DNA of 64,000 nt from Flammula alnicola (GCA_015499995.1 JADNRV010000124.1:95317-159316); one strand, 5' to 3'; counted from the stretch's first letter, positions 23,327 through 36,644 are shown. The notes: a model not told the origin generated them from the sequence alone. Translations and numbers: made by a program.

Positions 23327-25643
23327 TCAGAGGGTAAATATCTCCGTGTGCAGTCCAACCCCGCCTAACTCTCCTCCTCGTCCCGACATCTGTATCCTGG
23401 CGACGGCGTTTGCAGCCTCCCTAATCAAACCCTCAGGACCACTCGCACAAACGGCGAGGCCTCCTCCATCCTCCACGCATGGCAATTTCGAGCCGACGTT
23501 GACGTTCATGTCAGAATCTACGATCTCGATGTCATTATCCTGGACCATCGATGTCGATTTTTTTGATTCATCAGAGGAGGTCGGACGGGTTGTCGGCAGT
23601 TCGCCTTTCGAGGCTGGTTTGCGAGGATCAGTTAAATCGCGCAACACGCGGTATACAGATGGTCGGATGATAGTGACGTCGCAGTTGGGTATCGGAAGTA
23701 CGGCTTCTGGGTTGCACAAGCAAGTAACATAGATGGAGATGTGAAGATCCAAAGGAGTAGAGGAAGTCGACGATGACGCGGCGACATTCGCAATATCCAT
23801 GAGTGCAGGCGCGAACCAATCGATGGAGCCTGATGAAAATAAATATGAATTAGTATGAATTGTGCACGAAATGAAATGAGATGAAATCAAGCATGAACGT
23901 ACCGAACGAACGAACACACCATGCAAATTCAATCCTCTTTGTCCTTTCACCATTCAGTCTACCTTTTCTAACGCATCGTCCAACAATGTCATCGAGAACT
24001 CCCAGTGTGAAGGTGATGCCGGAACCCCCGGCGAATAGCAGAGCGGTCTCGTAATGACCGAGGTCAACGCTGCATCCACCATACGGGCCGTCCAGCATCA
24101 CCTGGACGGGGATTTCGACGGGGACTTCCTGTGTTACATGATGTGCACCTTTTTCGTCGGAAAGTGTTCGAATTTCTGATGCAGTCTGCAACGCGTACTG
24201 GTTCAGTGCTTTCGTCCAATCTCCGATGGCGCGAGCCCCGAGAGATAGGCCTTGGGGCATTGAAGTGATGCATGAGACGTCAGGAGGGGCGGAGAAAATG
24301 CTCAATGGGTGCGACTCGAAGATCCGTCCCGAGAAGAACACGCGTAGTCGAACGTGTTGGCCTGCAATCCAGCCAGACGTCGCGTACGGGACATGGATCT
24401 GATGACCAGTTAGTAACCGTGAATTGAACGGAGAAGACACCTTATCTTACAAGGGTCATTTGGTTTCCTATTGGAACGAGTACGGCATCCTTGATACGGT
24501 GTCGGACCATACGCATCAAGATATCCAAACCGTAAAAAGCCATCGGTGGAAAGATGTATGGAGCGGCGTAAAGGGTGTGATAACAAATGGTCACAAAGAA
24601 CGCGATAAACGATAGCATACTAAACCCACAGTAAGCTTCTAGACCAATTCTTTGCGGAGAAGGAGAAGAGCTTACTGGATGATATAGAAGATCTCGTAAC
24701 AAAAACGTCTAACAGGCCTGAGCGAAGTTAACACAATAACGCCGAGCAAACCCAATGAAGCGACTCCAGATGTTTCTTTCTGTTGACCGAGAATAGGGAG
24801 GTCGTACTGAAGGTGGTTGCGTATCCACAGCGAACCATGGAGGACCGCACCTAGGAACATAATTCTACCTGACCACCGGTGGATGAAGTTGAGCTTCTCG
24901 TATCCATTTCCAGGCCCCAGGAGAAGCGAAACTATGGAATTTTTTGTCGCAAATAGGAAGACAATAGGGAATTGAGCCAGTGCGATAAACCCTGCAGGTT
25001 CGTCGCGTAATTAATTGGAATGCAGATTATGTTTAGACGAAACCGAACATACCGGCACGATTCGAATTACTGACAAGGGGCGCGTCCAGCACAATGCAGA
25101 GGACGACTAAGACGATATACCCCGTAATAATCAGAACTGTCGTAAGGAGTTGGCATCAGAAGACGTAACGAAAGGCCGCCGCATAGACAGAATCGAGAAA
25201 AACCTCAAAGAACACTGACTTTGACCGGCGTTCAAACCGATACCAGGTAGCATCCAATAAAAAATGGAGCCAAATATCCCCATGACCTTCTCCGCTTGCC
25301 TCGCCAGACCTGGTGATACCGTCGACCGCCTCCTAGACGTTCCATTTGCCGACACTGAGATGGCTGCGTACTCCTTCCCCGTCAGGCCTTCCGATATGCC
25401 GAACAGCGTCGAGTAAGCGCGGCCATTCCGGATGGATCGGACGAGGTACGGAAGGGATAGGACCACAAAAAATGCGAGCGCAGAAGACCAGACAATTGAA
25501 AACTTGCGCTGCCATTGCGGGTCTACCAGATAAGAGCTTTGGAGAGACGTCGGAAAATCATCGAGAATCACTAGATAGTTTGGAACTTACTTGTATTGCT
25601 GGAACTCAATCGGAATGACTGGAGGAGTCCCTGTATCTGCCAT
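23327..25643 (-). CDS. Ferric/cupric reductase, FRE type (transmembrane flavocytochrome)
   Basis: Seven exons on the minus strand: 25643-25591, 25536-25220, 25136-25053, 24991-24676, 24619-24451, 24398-23903, 23829-23327. They sum to 1,938 nt (645 residues) in frame. The membrane core has two pairs of heme-ligand histidines about 14 residues apart: NFIHRWSGRIMFLGAVLHGS and YIIHMLSFIAFFVTICYHT. The soluble half has the FAD motif ESHPLSIF, the NADPH-binding ALLFAGGSGITFTLGVLDD, and a C-terminal CASGPEGLI. This is the architecture of plasma-membrane metalloreductases that pass electrons from NADPH to extracellular Fe(III) or Cu(II). It lies 252 bp downstream of the Ctr copper transporter on the same strand, which suggests a shared role in metal acquisition. 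Confidence 0.92.
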
Positions 25644-25895
25644 TATGTCGTAGAGGTCGTAAAGGCGAAGTAAGAAGAGACGTGGACAAATTGTCCGTGG
25701 TCGAAACCCAGGCTCGCATACTTGGTTTCTGGCTAAGGCAACACCGTGACGGATAGACCTTGTCACACAATTTTCTCAATGAGGAAGGTTCAGAAAAACT
25801 TTTTGTTCGAAGCCAAAACTAGAACAGAGGAATGCAGTAGAATTTCTAATAGTACAGTGTGACACGATGGTGTCGATAATCCACGCCAGTTCCAA

Positions 25896-26563
25896 CTAAT
25901 GTACAGACGCGGCGCTAATGAAGCGACCGAATAACATCTCCCCCACTCCTAACCCAATAACGATCGACAAGATAAAAGAGGCTTGATAAGTCCTAAACGT
26001 AAGGGTTAGGAAGTGATATTCGCCAGAGATCTCAACGTACATCACTGCCAGCATGAAAGCGAAAGTGAGCGCTGCCTGTCCAGCATGCAAGATCCCTCTC
26101 ACGACGTCATGTGCAGGAATAAATGGAGGGGCGGAGCGAAGGGTAAGGATGGCGGATAATCTTGGTCTTGTTACGGGATGCGACTTCGCTAAAGAATTGA
26201 GTTTATTGGTGTGGATGATATGGGCTCTAACCAAGCGTTGATGAAAGAAACGAAAGATAAAAACAGGTGAACATACCTTTGTCTCCATGACCTTTCTGCG
26301 GTCGCCCGAATGGCCGCCAACCATCGATCTACCAACGCTAAGAGGAACAGGCCTATGCAAGCCCCAACCATTGCGCCTTTGGTCTGAGGTACCCATCCCA
26401 GGAACCATAACGTGTCGCCTAATTTGAAGTGAAGGTACGGTGTCATGCTCGCACCAGCCAGAGACATGGCTCCGTCCATGCTCATGTCCATTCCATTGTC
26501 CCCAAGAACAGCAAGAGGGAGAACACCGACGAAGAAGGCAAATGTAAAAAGACAAGCTGCCAT
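25896..26563 (-). CDS. Ctr-type copper transporter
   Basis: Exons on the minus strand: 26563-26277, 26166-26041, 25992-25896. They sum to 510 nt (169 residues); the acceptor of exon 2 could be shifted by six bases without breaking frame. A signal-like N-terminus (MAACLFTFAFFVGVLPLA) is followed by the Met-rich ectodomain GMDMSMDGAM, the Ctr family start MTPYLHFKLGDTLWFLGW, TM1, the TM2 motif MLAVM (MxxxM, copper path) and the TM3 packing motif GLGVGEMLFG (GxxxG-like). Ctr proteins act as trimers importing Cu(I), the product of cupric reductases like its neighbour. An in-frame Met 43 codons upstream exists, but the chosen start gives the best leader. Confidence 0.88.
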
Positions 26564-27695
26564 GCTTGAAAAGCTTCCAACCAGTTGTAACAAGGCAGAA
26601 AAGTTGAAAGTCGTAAGAGGCAAACGCTGTATCGCGCTTATCTCCAAATAGGAATACACAAAGACGGCCGGACCTCTCCGGCCCCGCCCCATCCAAATTT
26701 AGGCTGAGCCCACGACACACAGTATTGTGTTAGATAGACAACTCAGAAATGAAGAACAAACATCGAACTCTAGAAATATCCATCGCCGGAAGACTAGGGC
26801 GTTTCTCCCTAAAATCGAGGAAAATCAAGGTGATGAAGAAAGAGCAAACTGGAAAAACATAAATCCGCTTCAAAGGTTCTGCCGCAGTCCATGTGCTCTT
26901 GAGCGATAAGAGCATATAGCAACAGGTTGCCCAGGCAAGGGTTCCCGAGCCATTCCCCGAGCCACGCACGCCATCAACGAGACACACACGATGAGTAACC
27001 GTGGTCTGTGCGTGTGTACCTTGTGACGAGACCATGTATGGAAGAAAGCAAGTAAAAAAAGTAACCCAATCTCATGAAAGAAAATAGATGTAATGAATGG
27101 GAAACGGCGAAGAGAGAAGGATAAACACACCGGGATGGAAGATGGTGATATCAGCCGACGGCGAAAAGAGCAGACGTCAAGGGCAGAATATGGACAAGAG
27201 GGTTGGGTTTCTCGAGGACTACGCTCTCACTTACCCCTCCTGTCCACGTCCCAGAAGATTGTCTGAGAGGTAGGCCCTCGTGTCCATCCGACCATCATTC
27301 GTGTTGATGTAGAACGATCAAGGAATGCCTCTGGAAACGCTTTAAAGAAGCGGAAAACCCCAGGCATACGCTACGCTCAAAGGTGAAAAAATGTTGAGCT
27401 CTAAAGCTGAGCACTGAGCGCTGAAGCTCGAAGCATGCGCCATTTGCGCGACACCTAGCCTGGAGTGGTTTCAAGGGTGAAAAGCATCTACGGGCACCCG
27501 ATCCAGTTACAGCAGGCCATATGTTCACAACTTGGGGACTTGAGTAAGGGAGAACGGGAGAGGACGATGGTGGAGGGGAGAGAGGCAGTGATTGTCGGGG
27601 AGAAGATGGAACACTTCCCTTGAGGCTTTTCCGCGAAAATGGTGGCGTGGGAATGGGAAATTGAGCCAATTCTTTTGGTCTCGTGATCTAAGTCC
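26564..27695. other. Upstream region of the copper transporter; possible Pro/Ser-rich frame
   Basis: No supported gene. A minus-strand frame at 27669-27295 (124 codons) begins MAQFPIPTPPFSRKSLKGS and is Pro/Ser-rich. It could be a first exon of an unrecognised gene, but no continuation was found. The MITE lies directly upstream of it. Confidence 0.35.
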
Positions 27696-27703
27696 CTGCG
27701 CTG

Positions 27704-28010
27704 TAGGGTTGGGTAAAAAACCTAGGGTTTTTTACCAAAACGTTTTTTACCGGTAAATTACCGGTAAATTACCAGGTAAATTACCCCCCCTTGGCGGCAG
27801 GTCTGTGAGGTTTTTTACTGCATGGCCACGTGATATATATGAGCCACGCAGCGTGGCGAAATTTTTTTTAAAAGCCTTACGAAAAATCAAATCACGTGAT
27901 GGTAAATTACCGGTAAAATACTGGTAAATTACCTATCCCTCTCACAGAAAAAATTTTCGAGGTAAATTACTGGTAAATTACACCCCCTGGAGGTTTTTTA
28001 CCCAACCCTA
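27704..28010. mobile_element. hAT-type MITE, 307 bp
   Basis: Perfect terminal inverted repeats of 19 bp (TAGGGTTGGGTAAAAAACC at the left; its exact complement at 27992-28010) flanked by an 8-bp target duplication CTGCGCTG (27696-27703 and 28011-28018). TA/GGG-type ends plus an 8-bp duplication are the hallmark of the hAT superfamily. It has no coding capacity. The interior is built of repeated GGTAAATTACC-like units in both orientations, which could act as transposase-binding sites. Perfect TIRs and duplication suggest a fairly recent insertion. Confidence 0.93.
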
Positions 28011-28018
28011 CTGCGCTG

Positions 28019-30640
28019 AGCGCTCTTCCTCGAGTCATATCCTCATGCAATCCTCCGGAAATTGACCAAGATTCTTGTCAGCGTAACCTTGAAAGCATTA
28101 TCCCGAATAAGTAACACGCCATTCTGCGTCCAAAAAACATTAACAAAGCTGACGCAGACCGAAAAATCCTTGTCATCCCTATCCTTGAAAGCCTTTGTAT
28201 TGCCTCTATATGAACCGAAGTTACGCTTGACAGTTATTAGCGACGACTCTAGCCGAAGCGGGTGGATTTACGGTGGTCGCTTTCGCGTTTGCTATTTATC
28301 CGATATTTTTTGCCTCGTCTCCCAGACGCGTTTTTACTGACACCCAGGTTTCTCCGTAGCCGAACCAGGACAGAATCATGTCGTCAATTCGTCGCCGAGG
28401 TATCTAGACATACCTGGGTCCATTGTGCGCCACTCAAGTGGGACTTTTGAGACCCACGTATTCCAACCGCAATCACCTTCGATTTTCTATGTAGTCTTTT
28501 CCTTAGTCCAATGCTCCCGTTCCATGCCTTCGGCTCTTACACCGAATTCTTCCTGTGCTTCGGGTGCGTTCGGCTTAACTGCACTCCCAACTTCATTGGT
28601 TAACGTCGTTCATTGGATCTTTTTTTTTTCATGGATTCACCGCTCAATCGCAGTGTACAAGATATTCATCTCCGGTACTGATCATTGATTTCCAATGCCT
28701 CTTGCTAGAATCGACCCTCTAGAATCGTCGCGGTGCGTAGCCGACATGCTCTCGAGGCGCAATTCGAATAGGTAGCAGCTTTGGATGGATTTGACGACAA
28801 CGCTTCTGATGGAAGGAAGGGAACTGAACACATTATATACGCGAGTTAGAGTGCACCCGATCCGTAGTATTTCCGGCGCCAATTCTCTATAATCGGGTGG
28901 GCAGATCTTTCTCGTTTCTCCAGGCCTTAAGCTTTGGTGTTTACAAGACCGTACCAGATTATAGATATCTCGATATGACACAGTATGAAAAAGTCCACTA
29001 CAATAGCCTGCAGCTGTCTAGATCTATTCCCACGCAGTGCTATCGTAGCTTCGCCCGCTGGAGTCCGCCACGCGCTTTCCTCTGAACATACCGAACCTCA
29101 CAGGATCAGCGTTCAATTAGACCGTTTTTGGTTGTGTTAGTGACACGCATTAAACTTGATGCTGATACAGAATTGAAAACAAATTTCAATGAATCCGCTA
29201 ACCAGAAATTGTGTCCCCTCGATTTGCCCTCGATCTATTTCCACAAAGTCTCGAAACATTCGGCTTTCCATCACGAATTACATCTGCAGGTAAATGTAAG
29301 CCATTGGAAATAATATGGAATAATTAATTTTGGAGTAATTAATTTTGCGACATGTCTTTTCCTTTAATTTCACTGGGTTTCCAGGACGTCTGTAACGCGG
29401 ACAAAGGGAAATTGCGCGAGACTGAGTCTGCATGGTTCTTGAGTGGTGGTTTGAAACGGAGTGTTGAAATGGCAATGGGACTTGCGAGATATATATGCTG
29501 TTGGCCGCCCATATCCCTGTTGCTAATGACCACATAATAATCGATATACATACATGAATTGTAACGAAGGTCGTCAATATGAAGCTGAAGTGTGCGTGGC
29601 CGGCCAATTCGATTCGGAGGGCAGCATCGCACGGCGACCTCGGACCCCTGGCCCTGCCCTCACGGTTTACCTGCCCCTGTCCAAGAGCTTCCAGTCGCCC
29701 ACAAGACTTTGATAGCCGGCCGGCCAAAATCTGGAGTCGAGACTCATACATGAAGCGTCCATTTTCCAAAACGTAAAGGGAGCCTTGAGCTCGTGTAAAT
29801 CTCATACTAAGCGAGTCGACTTTACCCCCTGGTACCTCTTCATTGGCGCCTTAATTTAGATGGTCCGTCATAATGTCAGTCATGAACCCAGGAGAGGTGG
29901 TTCACCGCATAACAGGTCTAGCTCGCCGCTGACCACTTCTGTGGCTCCGTTCTTTTATAGCGCTTCTTTACGATATGCAGGCAGACCATATTGGACTTCA
30001 TTCATGCTTGGAACCGCAACGCGCTTACTTCAGGTTTATATAGTTGGGGCGGGAACCCGGATAAAAAGTTGACCTCTGGCCGTTCACCCAGTCACAAATC
30101 TATTCGGGCTTTCCCTCCTGCGTTATTACGTGGGATTGGCACGTCTCTTATACGAGAAACGTATTTAGTACTCTTCAAACGCGCCAAAGGTTCACTGTAT
30201 AGTTTCGTGGGGAAAAGGGCATTGATTGTCGGAGACAGCGCCATGCGCTAGAGCTCTCCACTCTCTGGGTGTGGAAGTAGAGCGAACTTGGGGCTCGATA
30301 ACGAACTGCGCCATATGGAAATGAGCAACTATTTCGTCCCGAATTCTTGTATTCGAGAACAGGTCACATAATATCTCTTGTACAAACGCACAATTCCGAA
30401 GTAGCACCTCATGGAGTGTGCGTATATTTACTTACTTCCAGTTCACCTCGTACTTCGCACGGCACACAACTAAGAATATTCCCGCAGTACTAACGTGAAG
30501 ACAACTAAAAATTAACCTTTCTCAAATCACGCATTCCCACCACTTCTCCGGCCGTGACGTCGACAATATCCCGTACGATAAGGTACATGCACGTTGCTTA
30601 TCGCGACACCATCCGACGCCTGTCGTGGAAACGCACCACA
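28019..30640. other. Intergenic, no gene recognised
   Basis: 2.6 kb without a supported gene. A minus-strand frame (29805-29278) begins MRFTRAQGSLYVLENGR and might be an isolated first exon, but no domain is visible. A short direct duplication of taattaattttg lies near 29320-29347. Confidence 0.45.
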
Positions 30641-30859
30641 ATGTATATCGCTCGACCGCTTTTAATAACCATCCTATTTACTACATTGTCAATTACCTCT
30701 ACAGCCCAGACGCGCACTTCAGATCCTGAAGGAGAGACTGAGCTAGTCACCAATTGTGAAGGCAATCCATTTCCTGTATTCTATCGAGGTTATCGATCCC
30801 CGCAACATGCATCATTTTATTGGGCTTCTGATAAAATCATCACGGAAGGAAAGAAATAG
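30641..30859 (+). CDS. Possible small secreted protein, DUF5648-like fragment
   Basis: A 72-residue frame starting MYIARPLLITILFTTLSIT, a plausible signal peptide, followed by a segment PFPVFYRGYRSPQHASFYW that resembles the repeat of DUF5648-like fungal secreted proteins (normally VPLYRAYNP...DHFYTT). The aspartate-histidine pair of that repeat is not present. It stops at 30859 after one partial repeat, so it may be a truncated gene or miss a downstream exon. Low confidence. Confidence 0.25.
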   Translation: MYIARPLLITILFTTLSITSTAQTRTSDPEGETELVTNCEGNPFPVFYRGYRSPQHASFYWASDKIITEGKK

Positions 30860-31001
30860 ATCGACGTAAGGATATCGTTAGATGCGTGGATGGGAATGTG
30901 TTCTGGTTCTCGAAAGCGCGACTAGAGTGCATGGTATGCAGGCATGTATGGGGAAATATGAATATAGATGCAATGTACCGCCATCGTGGCGTCGACGGAC
31001 C

Positions 31002-33190
31002 TCAACAGTGTGCAAATCGTGACGTTTGTCGGAGCTGCGCTCCTATCCGCCGGAATATGAAGCTTTTAAAGGAACGTTCGTCAACGAAAAGCCTCAGGTC
31101 GGGTAACGAAGTTCGAACTCACGGAAGTGGGGCCAAAATGGTGGCGAGTCCTGCCAAAAGTGCCGTAGCTCCAACGGTGCCCAATCGGCGATACATGGCT
31201 CCAGCAAAAAGCGGGAAGGCAGCAGCAAATGTGGACCGCATGGCGCTATTTGAAGCCATAGCAGAAGCAGCGATAGGTCGGTATGCAGTCACTAAGTAGG
31301 TAAATGTAGATGTAAAAATGAAATATGTCCCTGCGCCAAAAGGTATCGATGCAAGAATTGGAACAATCCAATGCACACCACGATATGTCGTGAATGCCAG
31401 CCAGAAGAGCCCTGAAACAACACGAAAGGTAAAATGAACTATGATTCAACATTCAGTTCTAATGGCCTACCGAAAGGTGCCAAAATACCACCAAATTCGC
31501 CCATGACCAAGCGAGCTTCGGGCGGGGCCTTGCCGTTGTTTTCCTCCGCCACTCGCTTATAGAAACTATACATTTACTGTAAGCAAAGGAAGGATTTCCG
31601 GCGAATTAAATCTCACCGATTCCAAAATGGCTGTGTAGATATCGCCATGAGCATACCCACGCCAATACCTAGGAAACTTAACCCAGTCATCTGCGTGTTA
31701 AATCCATGGACTTCCTCGAAAATAAATGGATATGCTTGGAAGGTGAGGTAAAGTATTCCGAGAATTACTGACGTCCTAGACGATCTCAGCATGTAACGGT
31801 GGAGGGTTAATCAGTTACAGACCATAGATCCAGGAGAAACGCCATATGGTCAAACATAAGCAATTCTGGAGACACATAAAGTGAGTCATTTGCTTCTATA
31901 ACTCTAAAGAAAATACGTACGAAATGGTCGATAGCAACTTATTACGATTGCTCGCCCGATATTTTTCTCCTGACGCTCCAATGGTGCCCAGTACCTCGGA
32001 TCCCCAGTTTTAGCGCGCAGCCTAGAGGATTTATACACTAAGACATTACTAACTGAATGAATCGAAGGTGATCACCGTTCGGCCTTTTGCTTTAACAGAC
32101 TAGGTATATATGTTTCAGGAACGAGCTAAACAAGATGTCGTGATTATTGGCTGGATGATCAGTTTAGGACTCGGAGAGTACATACGAGCACTAGACCAAT
32201 GAGCTCTGCAAAAGTCCACATAAGGAAACGTAGTAGGTCCATCGCCAATCGAGGTTCTGTACGAGATTCTTCAGGAAGATGTCGACGAGGTCATAAGTAC
32301 ACGGCTGCGCGTACCTGATTTATGAAACTTATGCGAAAAATGTTCACTCCATGTTCACGGACCACGAATTTTTTTTGAAAAAGACTCACCCGCTGAGTAA
32401 TGGGCCGAGGACAGGACCAATAAATGGGGATATGGTATAAAGTGCCATGGGGCTGGGACAGTAGTAGTTAAACGTCTACTGACCGAAATAATTTAGAAGG
32501 AGGACGTACCTAGCAACGGTGGAATCGTCAAACAAATCACTTACACTTCCTCCAGCGACACTCAAGAAGGCGGACCCACAAAATCCAGTGACAAAGCGGA
32601 ACACGAGGTATACGGCTGCAAGGAAGGTTGACAAGAAAGCGAGAGTGTCTATGACATCACTACTCACCAATATTCGGCGCAAACGCTACTGGAAAGGTAA
32701 ATAGAAAATATAAGGTGTACGAGACTCTGTACACCGCGTTGCGTCCATATATTTCTGAAAGAGGCCCAAGCAGGAGCGGTCCTAATCCTAGTCCCTCGAT
32801 GAACATGCTGATGGAAAGGATAGAGACCTCTTTGCTTGCATGAAAATCCCGTGAAACTCCGGCCTCTGCAAAAGCTGCCTGAGATACAGCGTCGAATTAG
32901 AATTTATGGCCAATCCAATTGGGATGATTTGAGCGTACCACCGAAGAAGCAGAGGCCACGCAGAGGGCCGCGGAGCTGATGACGAAAACGACAATCCATT
33001 TCCTCGCCGTGGAAAGGCTTTGAGGATGTTCCCGCTCTTCCAGGATCGTTTGGAAAGGGTCGTGTTGATGGAGAGGGTCGAGAGAGGTACTGGAGTTCTC
33101 TTTATCTTCGGCGAGTACTTTCTGTCGCCCATTATCTTTCTCGGTGGATGTCATGGCCCAGGAAGGTCTGCTTGAATGACCACTGCACAT
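31002..33190 (-). CDS. MFS transporter, drug:H+ antiporter / polyamine-type, one-base frameshift
   Basis: Thirteen exons on the minus strand: 33190-32939, 32878-32668, 32615-32510, 32452-32390, 32327-32315, 32256-32186, 32125-32076, 32021-31921, 31865-31823, 31775-31617, 31565-31471, 31411-31123, 31062-31002. They sum to 1,514 nt, one short of a multiple of three. The break is at the AAA run 32226-32228: DWRWTYYV is in one frame and FLMWTFAELIGL in the next. With one more base the product is 504 residues. Motifs typical of DHA1-type transporters: ISMFIEGLGLGPLLLGPLSE then YGRN (motif A region), RFVTGFCGSAFLSVAGG, and TISPFIGPVLGPLLSGF (motif C). Probably a plasma-membrane exporter; substrate unknown. 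The fifth exon is only 13 nt. A start at 33154 (MTSTEKDNG) is equally possible. Confidence 0.82.
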
Positions 33191-36100
33191 AGGTCGACAA
33201 CGCAGGCAAGGTGAAGAAGGTGACTGTGAGGGGGAAATGGTGAAAGGTATCGTTCAATCCCACGCCGTTCAACCGAGCATTTCAATGAACCTGGAGTTGC
33301 TCAGAAATACCTACGTCGTAGGTCGTGGCCTCGGCAGCACCATGCCGCACTTCGTCTCAACTCTGAGCCGCCGGGATTAGTAATCGGGCAGGATCCTCCG
33401 ACGATTCATTACTCTCAATTCCTTCACCGTAAGTTCGTCGCGGAATACGCTGTTGGCCGTGTTGATCGAGCTCCAAAAATTTCCCAGTACGTTGTATGCT
33501 TTATGCATAGAACTCTAAAATTTTACTAGGTTGAATGAAACATTGTTGGGAGCATCGTTTCTTCATTGAGCAAGGCGAAAATTAGAATGCTAGAGATGTG
33601 GCAGTCGAAGTCTAGAACCGGTATGTGGAGCGTTAGCTTCGAAGCGACGGGCCGTGCATTAAGATATCTGACTCACTGCTTCTTAATCTTACTCGTAACG
33701 CTGAGCGCCGACTGGTTACTAGTTGTTGGGCTATGACGGAAGTTCTCCCACTCCTGCATATCAACTTGATTTACTCTCAGTCCGATCGTTCTTTTACGCG
33801 ATCGTAATTGGCAAATCCTCTAGAACGCATCAAGGCAGCGGCGTGCGGTATCGCTTCGCGCAAGGTATATTGCGAATGGCACGCGTTGACATACACAGCC
33901 ACATCATAATCTAATCGACACACTGCTACATCATCATTATTGTGCCATGGCAACTTTCTAAATGGCGCTGCTGTGTGGACAACAAGTACGCAGGCTGGTT
34001 ATCGATCCGATGTATACCAGTATCCTTGTATGTATATCTGAAGATTCGTTATAATTTATCCATCGTATTATTGCCTCAGGCAGGCGTCGGTATCATGGAA
34101 AAATTTGCTTGTAAGAAGGAGAGGAGCTAAACCGAGGCATTTTATCGCACTGCGCTTTACGGAAAACCATTTCAGATTTATCTGTCACTTTCGTAGCTAC
34201 CACATGATCATCCCCAGAATTCACATAGAAGACGGGGGCTTCATGGATGCCGAAGTAGCATGACGGTATATTTTGAGATCAGCGGAGTCTGTCTTCACAT
34301 GCGTTGTTCGCATGTGTAGAAAGGAGCTCAAACCATTACATTACAAGGTTTCCAGAAAACCTTGGGAATGAGTTCCCATCAACGTTCAAAGAGGGGGTTC
34401 GAATATCCGAAGTTTACTATTAGACGCGGTGCTGGTGGATCTTTCCGTTCCTATATTTACTAATTCACATAACACGACAAAACGCGGAAAATTAGTCTGC
34501 AGGGCAGATTGTCAGGATATACTCACCATTTTTCACTGACCATTTTGTCGTGGGTTCATGACGGCAGGCCCAGTAGCAGAATAGAATCCGCGAACATCCA
34601 CCGCTGAATCGTATACGGTATAGAATGCGACAAAAATTGCATACACGTCCGTTCACTATCTGACATCCTGTCATAACACATTTGAACAAACTTTCATTTG
34701 TTAAAAATGAAGGTCTACCATATGTTTCCCTCATTTGTTGGTCTCAAGGCCGGTGACCCAGACTACACAAGAAAAGCAAGCACCGGAGTCTATTAATCCG
34801 TTGAGAATATGTTAATGACGGCATGTCCGCTACACTTATGAAACGAGTCAAGGTTTGGGTCGGTTACATCCAATCTCATGAGTCATCTTTATACTAGTTT
34901 ATTCACCGAGATACGCGAGATCACATTGTTGTAGTGTTGTTCCAGACCATCAAGTTGACGGATAAACAATTGCAGTAACTTGAATTCAAATTTGGAGGGG
35001 TACGGGCAATCCAATCGGCGTCTTAGAGCCGAGGATTGATCGCCTTAGCATGCAGATATCGATCCTTATGAATCCAATCGTAATGGGTTCTTGAGGGCTC
35101 TTGACGGTCATTGAAACTCCTTGAAATTGTTCAAGGGAGAAGGCTTGGTTAAAGGACCAATCCCATAGGAAAATTGACTCACATTAAATGGTTAGAACTA
35201 ATTTAGCAGTCGTTAGCAAGTCCATATGTCGCGACTAAATGTATATTCTCTAAAATTAAATACTCCGTGCAGCACTATCGATTTCCATTTATGGTGACTT
35301 GGGACTAGGAATTTTGTGTATAATCCAAAAGAAGCAGTCGATGCCTAGTTCAACGAGACCTTGACGAGATCTCCCGAAGGTATCAAAAGAGCCTGACAGT
35401 TTCAAGATACATTCCACGCACATATTCACCACGGTAGGAAGGCGGAGTTCTATTCAGTACTTGTTGTACGAGATTTCACGATGGTAAGTTCCCAGCTCCT
35501 TCTGCTCGTCTTACTTTCGCCAGGGAGAAATATCATCCGTGGCGCAGTTACGATTCAATACCTCCTTCTGACCAGTCACTAGTCCTCGTTGGCCCTGGTG
35601 TACCGGACTGTAAAGAGTCGCGATCATGTTGTGATTGCCACCACTGCTCTTTTCGCAGAGAGCTTGGCGGCCTCGGCAACTCCGGCGCCGCGACGATGGG
35701 AAGTGCCGTCTGGGCTTGAAAAGCGACTACAAGCGGAAAGCTACAAAACCTTGTTTTTCTTATACACACGAACCTTGGCTCCGCGATGACATCTGGTGAT
35801 ATGGGAAAATCACAAAATCGCTCACTGACTCACTCATTGACATTCTCACTTTAATGTCTTTCAGCCACCGCTCCAATTTCCGTACAACTGTCTGACAGAT
35901 CGTTTGCGCCATCTTTCTAAGGTTTCTCAGCGCTACGTTCTGCCAATTATCGTCAGCCGCCAGCCACATCCCAGCGGTATCTTAGCGCCCTGCTCAAAAT
36001 TTATTCCCATGGTTGAGGTCGCACGCCCTGAATATCGGTATTCCAAGGTATGCATTCACCTGCGTCTAACTGAATCCGCTCGCAGCAAACCACGTTGGAA

Positions 36101-36644
36101 CCGCACAGCTAATACTATGCCTTCTCTGCCCCAGATGGGTGCCCTGTTCCGTCCAAGTTCACATGCGTCAAATCGCTATCCACTTTCGTTGGTACTGTCC
36201 CAAACGGGTTCTCGCGCATCTTTCGAAAAGCCCTGCGTGCATGTGTCCATCAGAAGGCGGGCGGGCGCAATTGCGTTGTAGCCTGTATCATCGCAACAGG
36301 AAAAGCCGGTCGGTCGTCTAAATCATGTGTGAATCGTACGCGCTCTGCCTTCCCTTCTGATCTAGAAAAAAACTTTTCTCCAAACTCATATCGTTCTCAC
36401 CAGGAAGTTCTCTTTGAAATCATTTACTGCTCCTTATATTTTACATTTCCCCCGAACGCTAATTCTCGTTCACTCTCACGCGAGCTTCATACCGAACTTC
36501 TTGGTATGAGACCAACTACGCATGTTATAATGAGGTAATGGGACTGAATAAAGATACAATCAAAGTTCAATGCGAAACAAAGAGAACGAGGGACAACTAG
36601 GATGAACAACTAAATAAATCTAATATACAAGTAAGTCTTGACAA
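33191..36644. other. Intergenic, no gene recognised
   Basis: About 3.5 kb of relatively AT-rich sequence with many short frames on both strands (for example 35904-36281) and no recognisable coding, RNA or repeat signature. Confidence 0.5.
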
